64,000 nucleotides of DNA from Desulfolucanica intricata (GTDB taxonomy: Bacteria; Bacillota; Desulfotomaculia; Desulfotomaculales; Desulfofarciminaceae): positions 124,001-188,000 of the forward strand of contig NZ_BCWE01000007.1 in NCBI RefSeq assembly GCF_001592105.1, written 5' to 3'. A model generated the notes under the pieces. The model was not told the origin of the DNA. It saw only the letters and a program-made list of their open reading frames with translations, and ran no database searches. Position numbers and translations under genes: made by a program. Below are positions 26,701-34,338 of this stretch, one piece after another. Each line of letters begins with the position of its first letter. Position 1 is the first letter of the stretch.

Positions 26701-26855
26701 ATTGCATCAAAGCAGCACCATTTTATGCATTCACCGCACTGGATACAGATATTGGGGTTAATATAATAGTGCGGGTATAATTTTTCGATAGCGCCTGCCG
26801 GACACACTGTAATGCAGGTGTTACAAAACCGGCAATTTTTTGTAATCCGGTACAT
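26685..26855 (-). CDS. Small 2[4Fe-4S] ferredoxin
   Basis: A 56-residue ferredoxin starting MYRITKNCRFCNTC. Cluster motif 1 is CRFCNTCITVCP (CX2CX2CX3CP); motif 2 is CIQCGECIKWCC, where a Cys replaces the usual Pro after the fourth ligand. ATG 26855 follows GAGGTG by 6 nt. The length matches clostridial ferredoxins. It is an electron carrier for anaerobic metabolism; its partner is not evident, although the downstream terminator shows it is transcribed alone or as the last gene. Confidence 0.88.
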   Translation of the reverse strand: MYRITKNCRFCNTCITVCPAGAIEKLYPHYYINPNICIQCGECIKWCCFDAINLEA

Positions 26856-27060
26856 ATAGAACACCTCGACAATTTATCGATTAAACTTTGCTTTGTCTGT
26901 TTCATGCAATACTGATATAAGAATATTTTTAAACCTTTCCGGTGAAACATTGCGGGCTCCCAAAGGTAAAACCATCCAATCTGAAAAATCTGAAAAATCC
27001 AATATTGCTTCCGGTTTCCTTCAAATAATTTAACTCAGGACCCATGGTATTATATCGGTG

Positions 27061-28764
27061 TTATATTTTTGTGGTATCAACCTCAAAGGGCCAGACTGCA
27101 ATTCCGCCTTCGAAAAATTTAACATTATTAAAGCCTTCGTTTTCTAATAACAGCTGCCCCTCGTAGCCCCGCATACTTACTTTGCAAAACAATATTATTT
27201 CTTTGTCCTTAGGTAATTCACTGCTCCGTTTACGCAGCTGCCCCAGGGGAATGTGTATTACATTAGGATATGGTAGCCGTACTTCTTGATATTCCTTTGG
27301 TGTTCGTGTATCCAAAAGGATGAATTCTTCTTGCCGGTCCAGTTTTTCTTTAACTTCTAGGGGGCCAACCGATTTAGCCAGGCCATCTAACTTATTTCGC
27401 AATGAATTAGCTGCATGAGTCATGGCATCTAAAGCGGTAGCAAAAGGAGGTGCATATGCTAAATCAAAGTTAGCCAATTGATCTACAGTTGCGCCCATAC
27501 TTATGGCCATTACCGCAACATCCAACCGCTTATTTACATCCCCGGGTCCTACTATCTGGGCACCGATTAACTTTCTGGTCTTCTTATCTGCCACAAGCTT
27601 AATAATTATCGGATTGTTTCCCGGATAAAAATGCGCCCGGTCAGGCCCCGGGCAAATAAAGGATATTACCTCGTAGCCCATATGAGATGCCCGGCTTTCA
27701 GTTAAACCGGTGCTGCCTGCGTTCATTGCGAATAACTTAACTATTGCAGTACCAGGCATAGCCGGTATAGTCTCCCTCCCGCCGGCCAGGTTAGAGCCAA
27801 TAATCCGCCCGTGACGGTTAGCCACAGAGCCCATGGGAGTGTAGATTGGTTTACCGGTGATTAAGTTAATACCTTCCACACAATCACCACCAGCATATAT
27901 GTCCGGATCGCTGGTTTGCATATATTCATTTACTGCAATCGCTCCGGTTTGCCCCAATTTCAGGCCGGCTGCCCGGGCCAGTTCAACATTAGGGCGAACA
28001 CCGGTTGAAATTACCACCATATCGACATCGATTGAGGTGTTTTCAGTTACTAAACGCTGCACCCTTCCCTCATTGTTACCTTCTAGGGATAAAACCTTTT
28101 CAGATGTCAGTAAATTTATATCTTTTGCAATTAAGTGTTTTTCAACTAACAGGGCCATCTCCGGATCCAGCATACCCGGCAGTACATGCTCCTGCATTTC
28201 TATAACATATACCTCAACATCGTATTCAGAAGATTTGAGGCTCTCTGCCAATTCCAGGCCAATAAGGCCGCCGCCCATAATTGCAATTTTTCGGGCTCCC
28301 TCAGCAGCTGCAGTCCGGATCGCTACAGCATCATTTAAAGATCCCAGTACAAATACTTGTTGTAAATCAATACCCGGTATAGGTGGTAGGAAGGGTGTAC
28401 TACCGGTTGCCAGAACAAGTTTATCATATGGAATGCAGCTTTTTTCACTTGTATTAAGATTTACCAGATGAACCTCTTTCTTTTCCCTGTCGATCTTTAC
28501 AGCCCTGGTACGGGAAAGTATGTCAATGTCTTTAACATTTTTAAAGAAATTTGCATCGCGCACTATTCCCACCGGTGTACTCATCAATTCCTGGTGTTCT
28601 TTTACCATTCCACCAATGTAGAAGGGCATTCCACAACCGGCATAAGAAAGAAAATCTCCCTGTTCAATTAGAGTTATTTCTGCTTTCGGATCACACCGCC
28701 TGGCTCGTGCCGCAGCCTTTGGTCCTGCAGCTACCCCACCGATAATAACTATTTTTTTACTCAC
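27061..28764 (-). CDS. CoA-disulfide/persulfide reductase with rhodanese domain
   Basis: A 567-residue FAD/NAD(P)H-dependent enzyme of the CoADR-RHD/Npsr type, which reduces CoA-disulfide, persulfides or polysulfide. It has the FAD-binding IIGGVAAGPKAAARARR near residue 6, the single active-site cysteine in SYAGCGMPF near 44, the second Rossmann motif IMGGGLIGLELAES near 163, and a C-terminal rhodanese domain (about 470-560) with LLDTRTPKEY and the active-site loop FCKVSMRGYEG. GTG 28764 follows TAGGAGGT. It lies about 100 nt downstream of selD on the same strand and may share its transcript, tying sulfur and selenium chemistry together. Confidence 0.92.
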   Translation of the reverse strand: MSKKIVIIGGVAAGPKAAARARRCDPKAEITLIEQGDFLSYAGCGMPFYIGGMVKEHQELMSTPVGIVRDANFFKNVKDIDILSRTRAVKIDREKKEVHLVNLNTSEKSCIPYDKLVLATGSTPFLPPIPGIDLQQVFVLGSLNDAVAIRTAAAEGARKIAIMGGGLIGLELAESLKSSEYDVEVYVIEMQEHVLPGMLDPEMALLVEKHLIAKDINLLTSEKVLSLEGNNEGRVQRLVTENTSIDVDMVVISTGVRPNVELARAAGLKLGQTGAIAVNEYMQTSDPDIYAGGDCVEGINLITGKPIYTPMGSVANRHGRIIGSNLAGGRETIPAMPGTAIVKLFAMNAGSTGLTESRASHMGYEVISFICPGPDRAHFYPGNNPIIIKLVADKKTRKLIGAQIVGPGDVNKRLDVAVMAISMGATVDQLANFDLAYAPPFATALDAMTHAANSLRNKLDGLAKSVGPLEVKEKLDRQEEFILLDTRTPKEYQEVRLPYPNVIHIPLGQLRKRSSELPKDKEIILFCKVSMRGYEGQLLLENEGFNNVKFFEGGIAVWPFEVDTTKI

Positions 28765-28868
28765 GATCTTGACCTCCTAACTTAATAATTATCTATATAA
28801 GTAGTAAGATTATCAGTTAAAAATTCTATGAACTAAAACATTACTAAAACGAACTGTTTAACCTTTTT

Positions 28869-29897
28869 CTACAAAACGTAAAGTTTTTTATCTTCTATGA
28901 TTTCGCCTATAATCCAGGAATCTACTTTTTTATCTTTCAGCAGCTGGAGCAGCCTATTTAATTTATTCTTTTCGACTGCTATCAAAAGGCCGCCGGAAGT
29001 CTGAGGGTCACATAGTAAAAACTGCATTTCCTTAGTTATAGAATCAGGCCATACTACTCTGTCTTTTACATACCTGTAGTTATTATGAACTCCCGATGCG
29101 ATTGTCCAGGCTTCGATCATTTCTTTTGCACCGGGAATAAATGGAATATTATAGGACTCTATTTTTGCCCCTACATCACTGGCGGCTAGCAATTCTAATA
29201 AGTGACCCAGTAAACCAAAGCCCGTGATGTCAGTACACGCTGAAACTCCCACTTCACTCATTGCCTCGGCAGCATCTTTGTTTAACCGGCACATTATCTC
29301 AATTACCGCCTTTTCCATTTCCGGTGAGGTCAGACACTTGTCAATGCCGCTAGTGATTACCCCTACTCCGAGCGGTTTGGTTAAAACCAGTAAGTCTCCC
29401 TGCCGGGCTCCTTTTTTTGTAATAAGATTGTTCGGGTTTATAAAACCGGTCACTACCAAGCCGTACTTAGGTGCATGATCATTAATCGAGTGACCACCTA
29501 TTATAGAAATACCTGCTTCAGAAGCCTTATCTGCCCCGCCCCTAAGGATTTGTCTAAGTATTTCCATTGGCAGTGCTTTATTAGGGTAACCTACCAGATT
29601 TAAAGCAAAAGCGGGTGTTGCCCCCATAGCATAAATATCACTAATGGCATTTGCCGCTGCAATCATTCCAAATTGATAAGGGTCATCTACTACCGGAGTA
29701 ATGTAATCTACTGTTTGTATCACCGAAAGCTGATCATTAATTTTAAAAACAGCGGCATTGTCTTTACGTTCCGTTATTACATTGGGATTTGTTATTTTGG
29801 GTAAGACATTTAATATTTCTGTAAGATCCTCCGGACCTATTTTGCATGCTCAGCCGGCGCCTGGAGAATAAGATGTAAGTCTGACTTTTAAACTCAT
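28869..29897 (-). CDS. selD: Selenophosphate synthetase SelD, selenoprotein (UGA at codon 16)
   Basis: Makes selenophosphate from selenide and ATP for selenocysteine synthesis; 342 residues. ATG 29897 follows GGGAGG. Codon 16 (29850-29852) is an in-frame TGA in the context GAG-U-ACKIGPEDL, exactly the active-site Sec/Cys of SelD. A hairpin AGGTCC-GGA-GGATCT starts about 11 nt after the TGA, fitting a bacterial SECIS. The rest is standard: KDNAAVF, VDYITPVVDDPYQFG, AAANAISDIYAMGA and GGHSI. A gene call starting at 29723 would lose the whole active-site loop. It implies that selA, selB and selC exist elsewhere in the genome. Confidence 0.95.
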
Positions 29898-30004
29898 TGT
29901 TGTTTATTCCTCCCATTGTATTTACATGTTAACATAACTCGATGTATAATACTAATGCATAGTTTGCATCATATCTATGCATTACGGTAATAGGTGGTGG
30001 GTTT

Positions 30005-30886
30005 TTGTCTGAATTAATTATGTACCATCTGAGAGTCTTTCACTCGGTTGCCCGGAACTTAAGTTATTCAAAGGCAGGAGATGAGTTGGCCCTTAGTCAA
30101 CCGGCGGTCTCACGCCAAATTGCAGCTCTGGAGAAAGGCTTAGGTCTTGAGCTATTTTCTAAGCACGGTCGTAGGGTAGTTCTTACTGATGCAGGTAGAA
30201 CTCTCTATGATTACTCTAATAGAATAATGAACTTGCTTGAACAAGCCGGTCAAGTAATGGCCCAGTATCATGATCTGGAACGAGGAGAAATAAATTTAGG
30301 AGCAACTTTGTTCACTGGTAGTTATATACTGCCGCTAATTATAAAAGATTTCCAAGCCAGATTACCTAATATCAAAATATCAATAAAACTTGCCGATGAA
30401 TCAAATCTAATTCGCTGGATTTTGGAAGGAAAGTTGGATTTAGCATTAACTCCGGAACCAAAAACCAAAGGAAATCTTTATATGGAAAGGTATCTTGAAG
30501 ATAAACTGGTATTGGTTTATCCTCCTGAAGAATTGAACTTAAATATAGATAAACTCTTTAATAAGTATCCCTTAATTACCGGAGAAAAAAACTCACCAAC
30601 CAGAAATGTGATAGAAAATCATCTTTCTAATAACGGGGTAAACCCACAAAATTATTTTGAGATATCTGATGATCAAGTAATAAAACAAATGGTTATCACA
30701 GGACTGGGAGCGGCTTTTTTACCGTTTAAAGCGGTTCAAATGGAAATTGATTTAGGCCTATTAAAAGTTGTATCCGGAAGAGCTGCTTTTTTGACAAGAT
30801 GGATATATTGGGTTACAGCAAAGGAACAAAATTATTGCCCTGCCCTGCTGGCATTTATAAATTTTCTAAGAAAATCTGTTATTTAA
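30005..30886 (+). CDS. LysR-family transcriptional regulator
   Basis: A 293-residue LysR regulator with the N-terminal winged helix (HLRVFHSVARNLSYSKAG, SQPAVSRQIAALEKGLG) and the C-terminal periplasmic-binding-like effector domain (INLGATLFTGSYILP onward). TTG 30005 follows GGTGGTGGG; ATG 30020 is an alternative. It is transcribed divergently from selD with about 107 nt between, so control of the selD/CoA-disulfide reductase unit is plausible. Homology to CysL/CysB-type regulators cannot be settled by eye. Confidence 0.9.
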   Translation: MSELIMYHLRVFHSVARNLSYSKAGDELALSQPAVSRQIAALEKGLGLELFSKHGRRVVLTDAGRTLYDYSNRIMNLLEQAGQVMAQYHDLERGEINLGATLFTGSYILPLIIKDFQARLPNIKISIKLADESNLIRWILEGKLDLALTPEPKTKGNLYMERYLEDKLVLVYPPEELNLNIDKLFNKYPLITGEKNSPTRNVIENHLSNNGVNPQNYFEISDDQVIKQMVITGLGAAFLPFKAVQMEIDLGLLKVVSGRAAFLTRWIYWVTAKEQNYCPALLAFINFLRKSVI

Positions 30887-30900
30887 GTGTAAGTTATAAA

Positions 30901-30940
30901 AAAGCAGGGATGCTGTCTTTGATGATAACATCCCTGCTTT
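30901..30940. terminator. Bidirectional terminator
   Basis: A 12-bp stem (30901-30912/30929-30940, AAAGCAGGGATG/CATCCCTGCTTT). The minus strand continues with TTTTTTATAAC, the plus strand with only TTT. It sits between the convergent LysR and YhaM genes. Confidence 0.75.
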
Positions 30941-30992
30941 CCTGTATCTAAATTTGGATTAGGTAATTTCTTAATTATTCATCTATATGTTA

Positions 30993-31940
30993 TTAACCAA
31001 TGTAAACATATCTCTCTAACCCTTTAACCCAGCCACCCCAGCAGCTGTTATTACCATCATTTTGTTCAGACACCGAGGAAAACATATCCACTATGGCATC
31101 CAGTTGATCGAGTTGATGTATTATAGCAGCTTCCGTAAATTTTGGCCTCTTAGGGGACTGCCATTCATATTGGCCGTGGTGACTGGCGATAATGTGCAGC
31201 AGCTTTAAGCGCAAGGCTTTTGGAAAGGCAGCAATTTTATTGATTTGTTCCTCTACCATCTGCACACCAAGAATAATGTGCCCAAGCAGGCGGCCCTGGT
31301 CAGTGAAATCTATATCTAATCGATAGCTGTATTCTTTTATTTTCCCAATATCATGCAGCACTGCGCCGGTAATTAACAGGTCCCTGTCTACTTTAGGATA
31401 TACCCCTGCTATCCGTTCTGCAGCCGTGGCTACATTTAAAGAATGCTCCAAAAGCCCCCCCAGATAGGCATGGTGGTTTTTCTTAGCGGCCGGGGCACTG
31501 GTAAAGGCTTCAAGCCAATTGGTGTCGGAAAAGAAAAGCTTTAGGAGACTTTGTAAGTGTGTATTTTTAACTGAAGCAAGTAATGTCATTAAATTATTTA
31601 ACATTTCTTCCCTGGAACGGGGAGAAACAGGTAGAAAATCTGCCGGGTTATACTCTTTTCCTTTATAGGCACTAATCGTAAAAATGTTTAACTGGGGTGA
31701 ACCGCTATACTCCTTAACTACCCCTGTAACGGTCACTAATTCGCCCCGGGGGAGGCTATGATAAACATCCTCTGCATCCTGCCATAAAACCGCGTCTACT
31801 TTTCCGGTACAGTCTCCTAGTACCAGGGTTAGAAACTGCCCGGTGCGTTCCCGATAATTAACTAACCGTTTGTTTTTTATTATGAAGACAGACTCTATTT
31901 TTTGGCCAACTTTGAGTTCCGTCACACAAACTCTGCCCAT
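30993..31940 (-). CDS. yhaM: YhaM-like 3'-5' exoribonuclease (OB fold plus HD)
   Basis: A 315-residue protein of the YhaM/CbsA family. An N-terminal OB-fold segment (GQFLTLVLGDCTGKVDAVLW near residue 34) is followed by an HD domain: LLEHSLNV near 168, AVLHDIGKIKEYSY near 193 carrying the HD pair, HIILGVQM, and IIASHHGQYEW near 253. In Bacillus, YhaM trims RNA 3' ends in a Mn-dependent way. ATG 31940 follows AAGGAGG. It is monocistronic. Confidence 0.9.
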   Translation of the reverse strand: MGRVCVTELKVGQKIESVFIIKNKRLVNYRERTGQFLTLVLGDCTGKVDAVLWQDAEDVYHSLPRGELVTVTGVVKEYSGSPQLNIFTISAYKGKEYNPADFLPVSPRSREEMLNNLMTLLASVKNTHLQSLLKLFFSDTNWLEAFTSAPAAKKNHHAYLGGLLEHSLNVATAAERIAGVYPKVDRDLLITGAVLHDIGKIKEYSYRLDIDFTDQGRLLGHIILGVQMVEEQINKIAAFPKALRLKLLHIIASHHGQYEWQSPKRPKFTEAAIIHQLDQLDAIVDMFSSVSEQNDGNNSCWGGWVKGLERYVYIG

Positions 31941-32027
31941 AAAAAAATCCTCCTTATTTTAGGCCGCCTCTAACTGTTGTTAAACTATATTGTTTAATAT
32001 AATCACTTAGCTTTAATAATAATTAAG

Positions 32028-32738
32028 TTAAAAAAACATTTTTATAATCCGATCTGCGAACGCTTTTATATCCCCATTTTTTTCATTCAACTTAAACCAT
32101 TTTCTTATGGTTTCCAAAAGCCAAGAAGGAACAGTCATTCCAGGTCTGTAAACTTTCAGGTAATAGTCATAATAAGCCTGTTTCAAATATTCCCATCTTT
32201 TACATTCATATTTTTTACAGTACTCAGAAACATCTACCAAAAACCCTCTTCCGTCGTTAACCAGAATGTTCTTTATATGAATATCACAGGGATTTAAACC
32301 ACGGCTTCTAACATATTTAATTGCATTATCAACATCGAAAATAACTTGTTCAGGAATGAAAATACCTTGTATCAGGCAGTCATAAATATTTATCCCCTTA
32401 CGATACTCAATTACAAGATAATTATTGCCCCTTCCGTAATAATGTGGAAAAAAGGGATTTTGCCCTAGCTGTTCATACACCTTTGATTCTTCCAGAGCGA
32501 TCTGTGCAAAGTTGTCTGCATACACTTTAATGGAAATCTCCGGATACCTTTTGGGTTGAAAAACTGCTGCTGAAGTTCCTATTCCCACACATCGCCATTC
32601 TTCGGGGTAAGTAATAACTTCAACAGGGTCATGAGGTTTTTTTGATTGGATTCTTACCAGATTTAAATTATCTTCAATATATCTTAAATTTATATCTTTA
32701 ACAAATAAGTTATCTTCTAATTTTTGACACAATTCCAT
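32028..32738 (-). CDS. Kinase-like (YrzF/RIO-type) protein
   Basis: A 236-residue protein with a reduced protein-kinase fold. Visible are a Gly-loop-like GIGTSAAVFQP, the ATP-lysine strand ISIKVYAD, hinge-like YLVIEYRKG, the catalytic-loop equivalent NPCDIHIKNILV, and FLVDVSEY in place of DFG. ATG 32738 follows AGGAAGG by 5 nt; the longer frame upstream runs into tRNA-Ser and is not coding. The altered catalytic motifs leave activity uncertain. Confidence 0.75.
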   Translation of the reverse strand: MELCQKLEDNLFVKDINLRYIEDNLNLVRIQSKKPHDPVEVITYPEEWRCVGIGTSAAVFQPKRYPEISIKVYADNFAQIALEESKVYEQLGQNPFFPHYYGRGNNYLVIEYRKGINIYDCLIQGIFIPEQVIFDVDNAIKYVRSRGLNPCDIHIKNILVNDGRGFLVDVSEYCKKYECKRWEYLKQAYYDYYLKVYRPGMTVPSWLLETIRKWFKLNEKNGDIKAFADRIIKMFF

Positions 32739-32944
32739 GACATCCTTCCTGTAAAAGCTCCGGTATTTTGAAAGGGTTACGGTACTTACCTTTATAATTA
32801 TATCAACAACTGTTAAAAAAAGACATAGAGCTGTGTGAGTTTTTAAAGGGCTTGTACTTTCCTTTATAAAATATAACCAAAAGTTACTACTTGAAAAAGT
32901 AATGAGAGGAATGATAAAATAAAGTGCTGTTTTAAGAGATACTC

Positions 32945-33039
32945 GGAGAGATGGTCGAGCTGGTCGAAGGCGCACGACTGGAAATCGTGTAGGCGGGCTA
33001 AAACCTGTCTCAAGGGTTCGAATCCCTTTCTCTCCGCCA
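32945..33039 (+). tRNA. tRNA-Ser (GGA anticodon)
   Basis: A 95-nt gene with acceptor GGAGAGA/TCTCTCC, discriminator G and encoded CCA. The anticodon arm is CGACTGGAAATCG with GGA in the loop. A long variable arm, typical of class II tRNA-Ser, precedes the T-arm AGGGTTCGAATCCCT. All stems pair. Confidence 0.95.
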
Positions 33040-33047
33040 TATAAGTT

Positions 33048-33118
33048 GCCGATGTGACGAAATTTGCAGACGCACTGGACTCAAATCCAGCGGGGTTCAC
33101 CCCCCACCTTTGGCACCA
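33048..33118 (+). pseudogene. Decayed tRNA-Leu (CAA)
   Basis: 71 nt that start GCCGATGTGACGAAATTTGCAG and end ACCTTTGGCACCA, clearly a tRNA-Leu. The anticodon loop has six bases (CTCAAA) instead of seven. The end of the variable arm and the T-arm are missing: GGGGTTCACCCCC runs straight into the acceptor 3' strand. One acceptor pair is T-T, and the D-arm differs from consensus. It cannot fold as a normal tRNA. It lies 8 nt after tRNA-Ser and shares its terminator. Confidence 0.8.
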
Positions 33119-33129
33119 GGCTAAAAGCG

Positions 33130-33168
33130 GGTTTCAGCGATTGTTAAGAATTTGCTGAAACCTTTTTT
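33130..33168 (+). terminator. Terminator of the tRNA unit
   Basis: A 9-bp stem (GGTTTCAGC 33130-33138 with GCTGAAACC 33154-33162) followed by TTTTTT. Confidence 0.85.
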
Positions 33169-33294
33169 ATTTAGCAAAACCTGTCCACCTAAAAAAGGCT
33201 CCCAGGTATACTGGACTCCATTAGGTATACTGGATTTCTAAAACGGGTTTCCTTCGTGGTATTGAAGAAAAAATATTAGGGAGGGTTTTTATTT

Positions 33295-33387
33295 TTGGCT
33301 AAAAAACGAGGGAAAAATTCACGTTCAAAACAAAAAAGCCAATCTACCTTTGTTGGACTCTTAGTTTTTTTGTTACCGCTACTCTAA
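33295..33387 (+). CDS. Small basic protein with hydrophobic tail, 30 residues
   Basis: TTG 33295 lies 7-8 nt behind GGGAGGG. The product is MAKKRGKNSRSKQKSQ followed by a short hydrophobic stretch (FVGLLVFLLPLL) ending at the stop. This is the pattern of a tiny tail-anchored or membrane-associated peptide. I do not recognise a family. The nearby tRNA terminator means it has its own promoter. Confidence 0.4.
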   Translation: MAKKRGKNSRSKQKSQSTFVGLLVFLLPLL

Positions 33388-33397
33388 AACATTCTGT

Positions 33398-33980
33398 TTA
33401 TTCAATCTTTTTAGGTATAATCTGCTTTTTGGTCATTATTTTATAGGAAGGATCCGGGGACAAAAATAACTTCATTCTTCTAGAAATCTTTAGCTTATTA
33501 ACTTCCGATAGAGTTTCCGTCTTAATGCCGTACCTTTGATCAAGTGCTTGTAGAACCCAAGCCCCAACAATCCCCCAAATCGAAGAAGTGATCATAAAGG
33601 AAATAGCAGAACCAAAATCCATTCTTAATATTTTATGAATTCCAATAATATAAGACAATGACATAATAGCAAACCAAATTCCGAATCCTATAAACAACCC
33701 TCTAAAAAAATAATTTTTTTTATTTTCTTTAAGTGTAAAGTAACCAAAAACCACAAAAATACCTGTTGCAAAACCAATTTGAGCAATGGAACTAAGAATA
33801 GCTTCAGCAAGGTTGTTAAATTGTCTACCAAAAATCATTAAAGAAGAATAATTTAAAAAACGCCGTTGAGACAAGTTTAGTATAATTAGAAAACAAATTT
33901 AGACTTACCAGGGTTAAAGATGCAAAAGTTCCGGCAACCAAGATTCTTGCAAACCTATCCTTTAGGTCTATAATTTTCAT
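33398..33980 (-). pseudogene. Frameshifted integral membrane protein (YqhR-like)
   Basis: The gene starts at ATG 33978-33980 behind GGAGG and reads MKIIDLKDRFARILVAGTF up to about 33875, then is out of frame. The remaining 158 codons (33398-33874) carry on in another frame with IFGRQFNNLAEAILSSIAQI and three more membrane helices. Together they match the usual architecture of small four-helix YqhR-like membrane proteins, whose function is unknown. The shift lies near the TTG at 33874. Either it is a genuine pseudogene or there is a sequencing error in an AT-rich run. Confidence 0.6.
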
Positions 33981-34338
33981 TTTACGGAACCTCCACTATA
34001 AATTAAGTTTTTCTCGCTTAACCTCTTTAATCACAGTATTTTCACCATCAAGCCCATAGGCTATGCAAATAAGTTAATTCCAGTATTGGGTGCTCTGTTA
34101 TAATTAAGTTCATTAAAGTCTACTTCACTTAATTATTATTATTTAATAATAATGAAAAAGGTATACAAATAATTTAATAGCTCTTGTCGTTAGTTTTTGT
34201 TTTAGTTTGGTTTTGTTGGCCTAAATACGGAATATTAAATTGCATATTATTATAACAACGCTGCGAATTTATAAAGGAAATTTGTCGGCATATGTCTAAA
34301 ATTAGTATTTGCTTACTTTTTTACAGGGGGTAAATAAG
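33981..34338. other. Intergenic region before the second histidine kinase
   Basis: Very AT-rich. No frame with a ribosome site, no stable hairpin with T-tract and no tRNA is seen. Confidence 0.4.

Noticed and set aside
26552-26761. GTG frame overlapping the stop of the 43-residue gene
   Set aside because: It runs antisense into the ferredoxin gene, is Pro/Ala rich without homology, and the ferredoxin is clearly real.
30005-30019. Shorter LysR start at ATG 30020
   Set aside because: Possible, but TTG 30005 has the better-spaced ribosome site; kept as alternative only.
32739-32975. N-terminal extension of the kinase-like protein
   Set aside because: It lies antisense to the tRNA-Ser end and has no homology; ATG 32738 has a good ribosome site.
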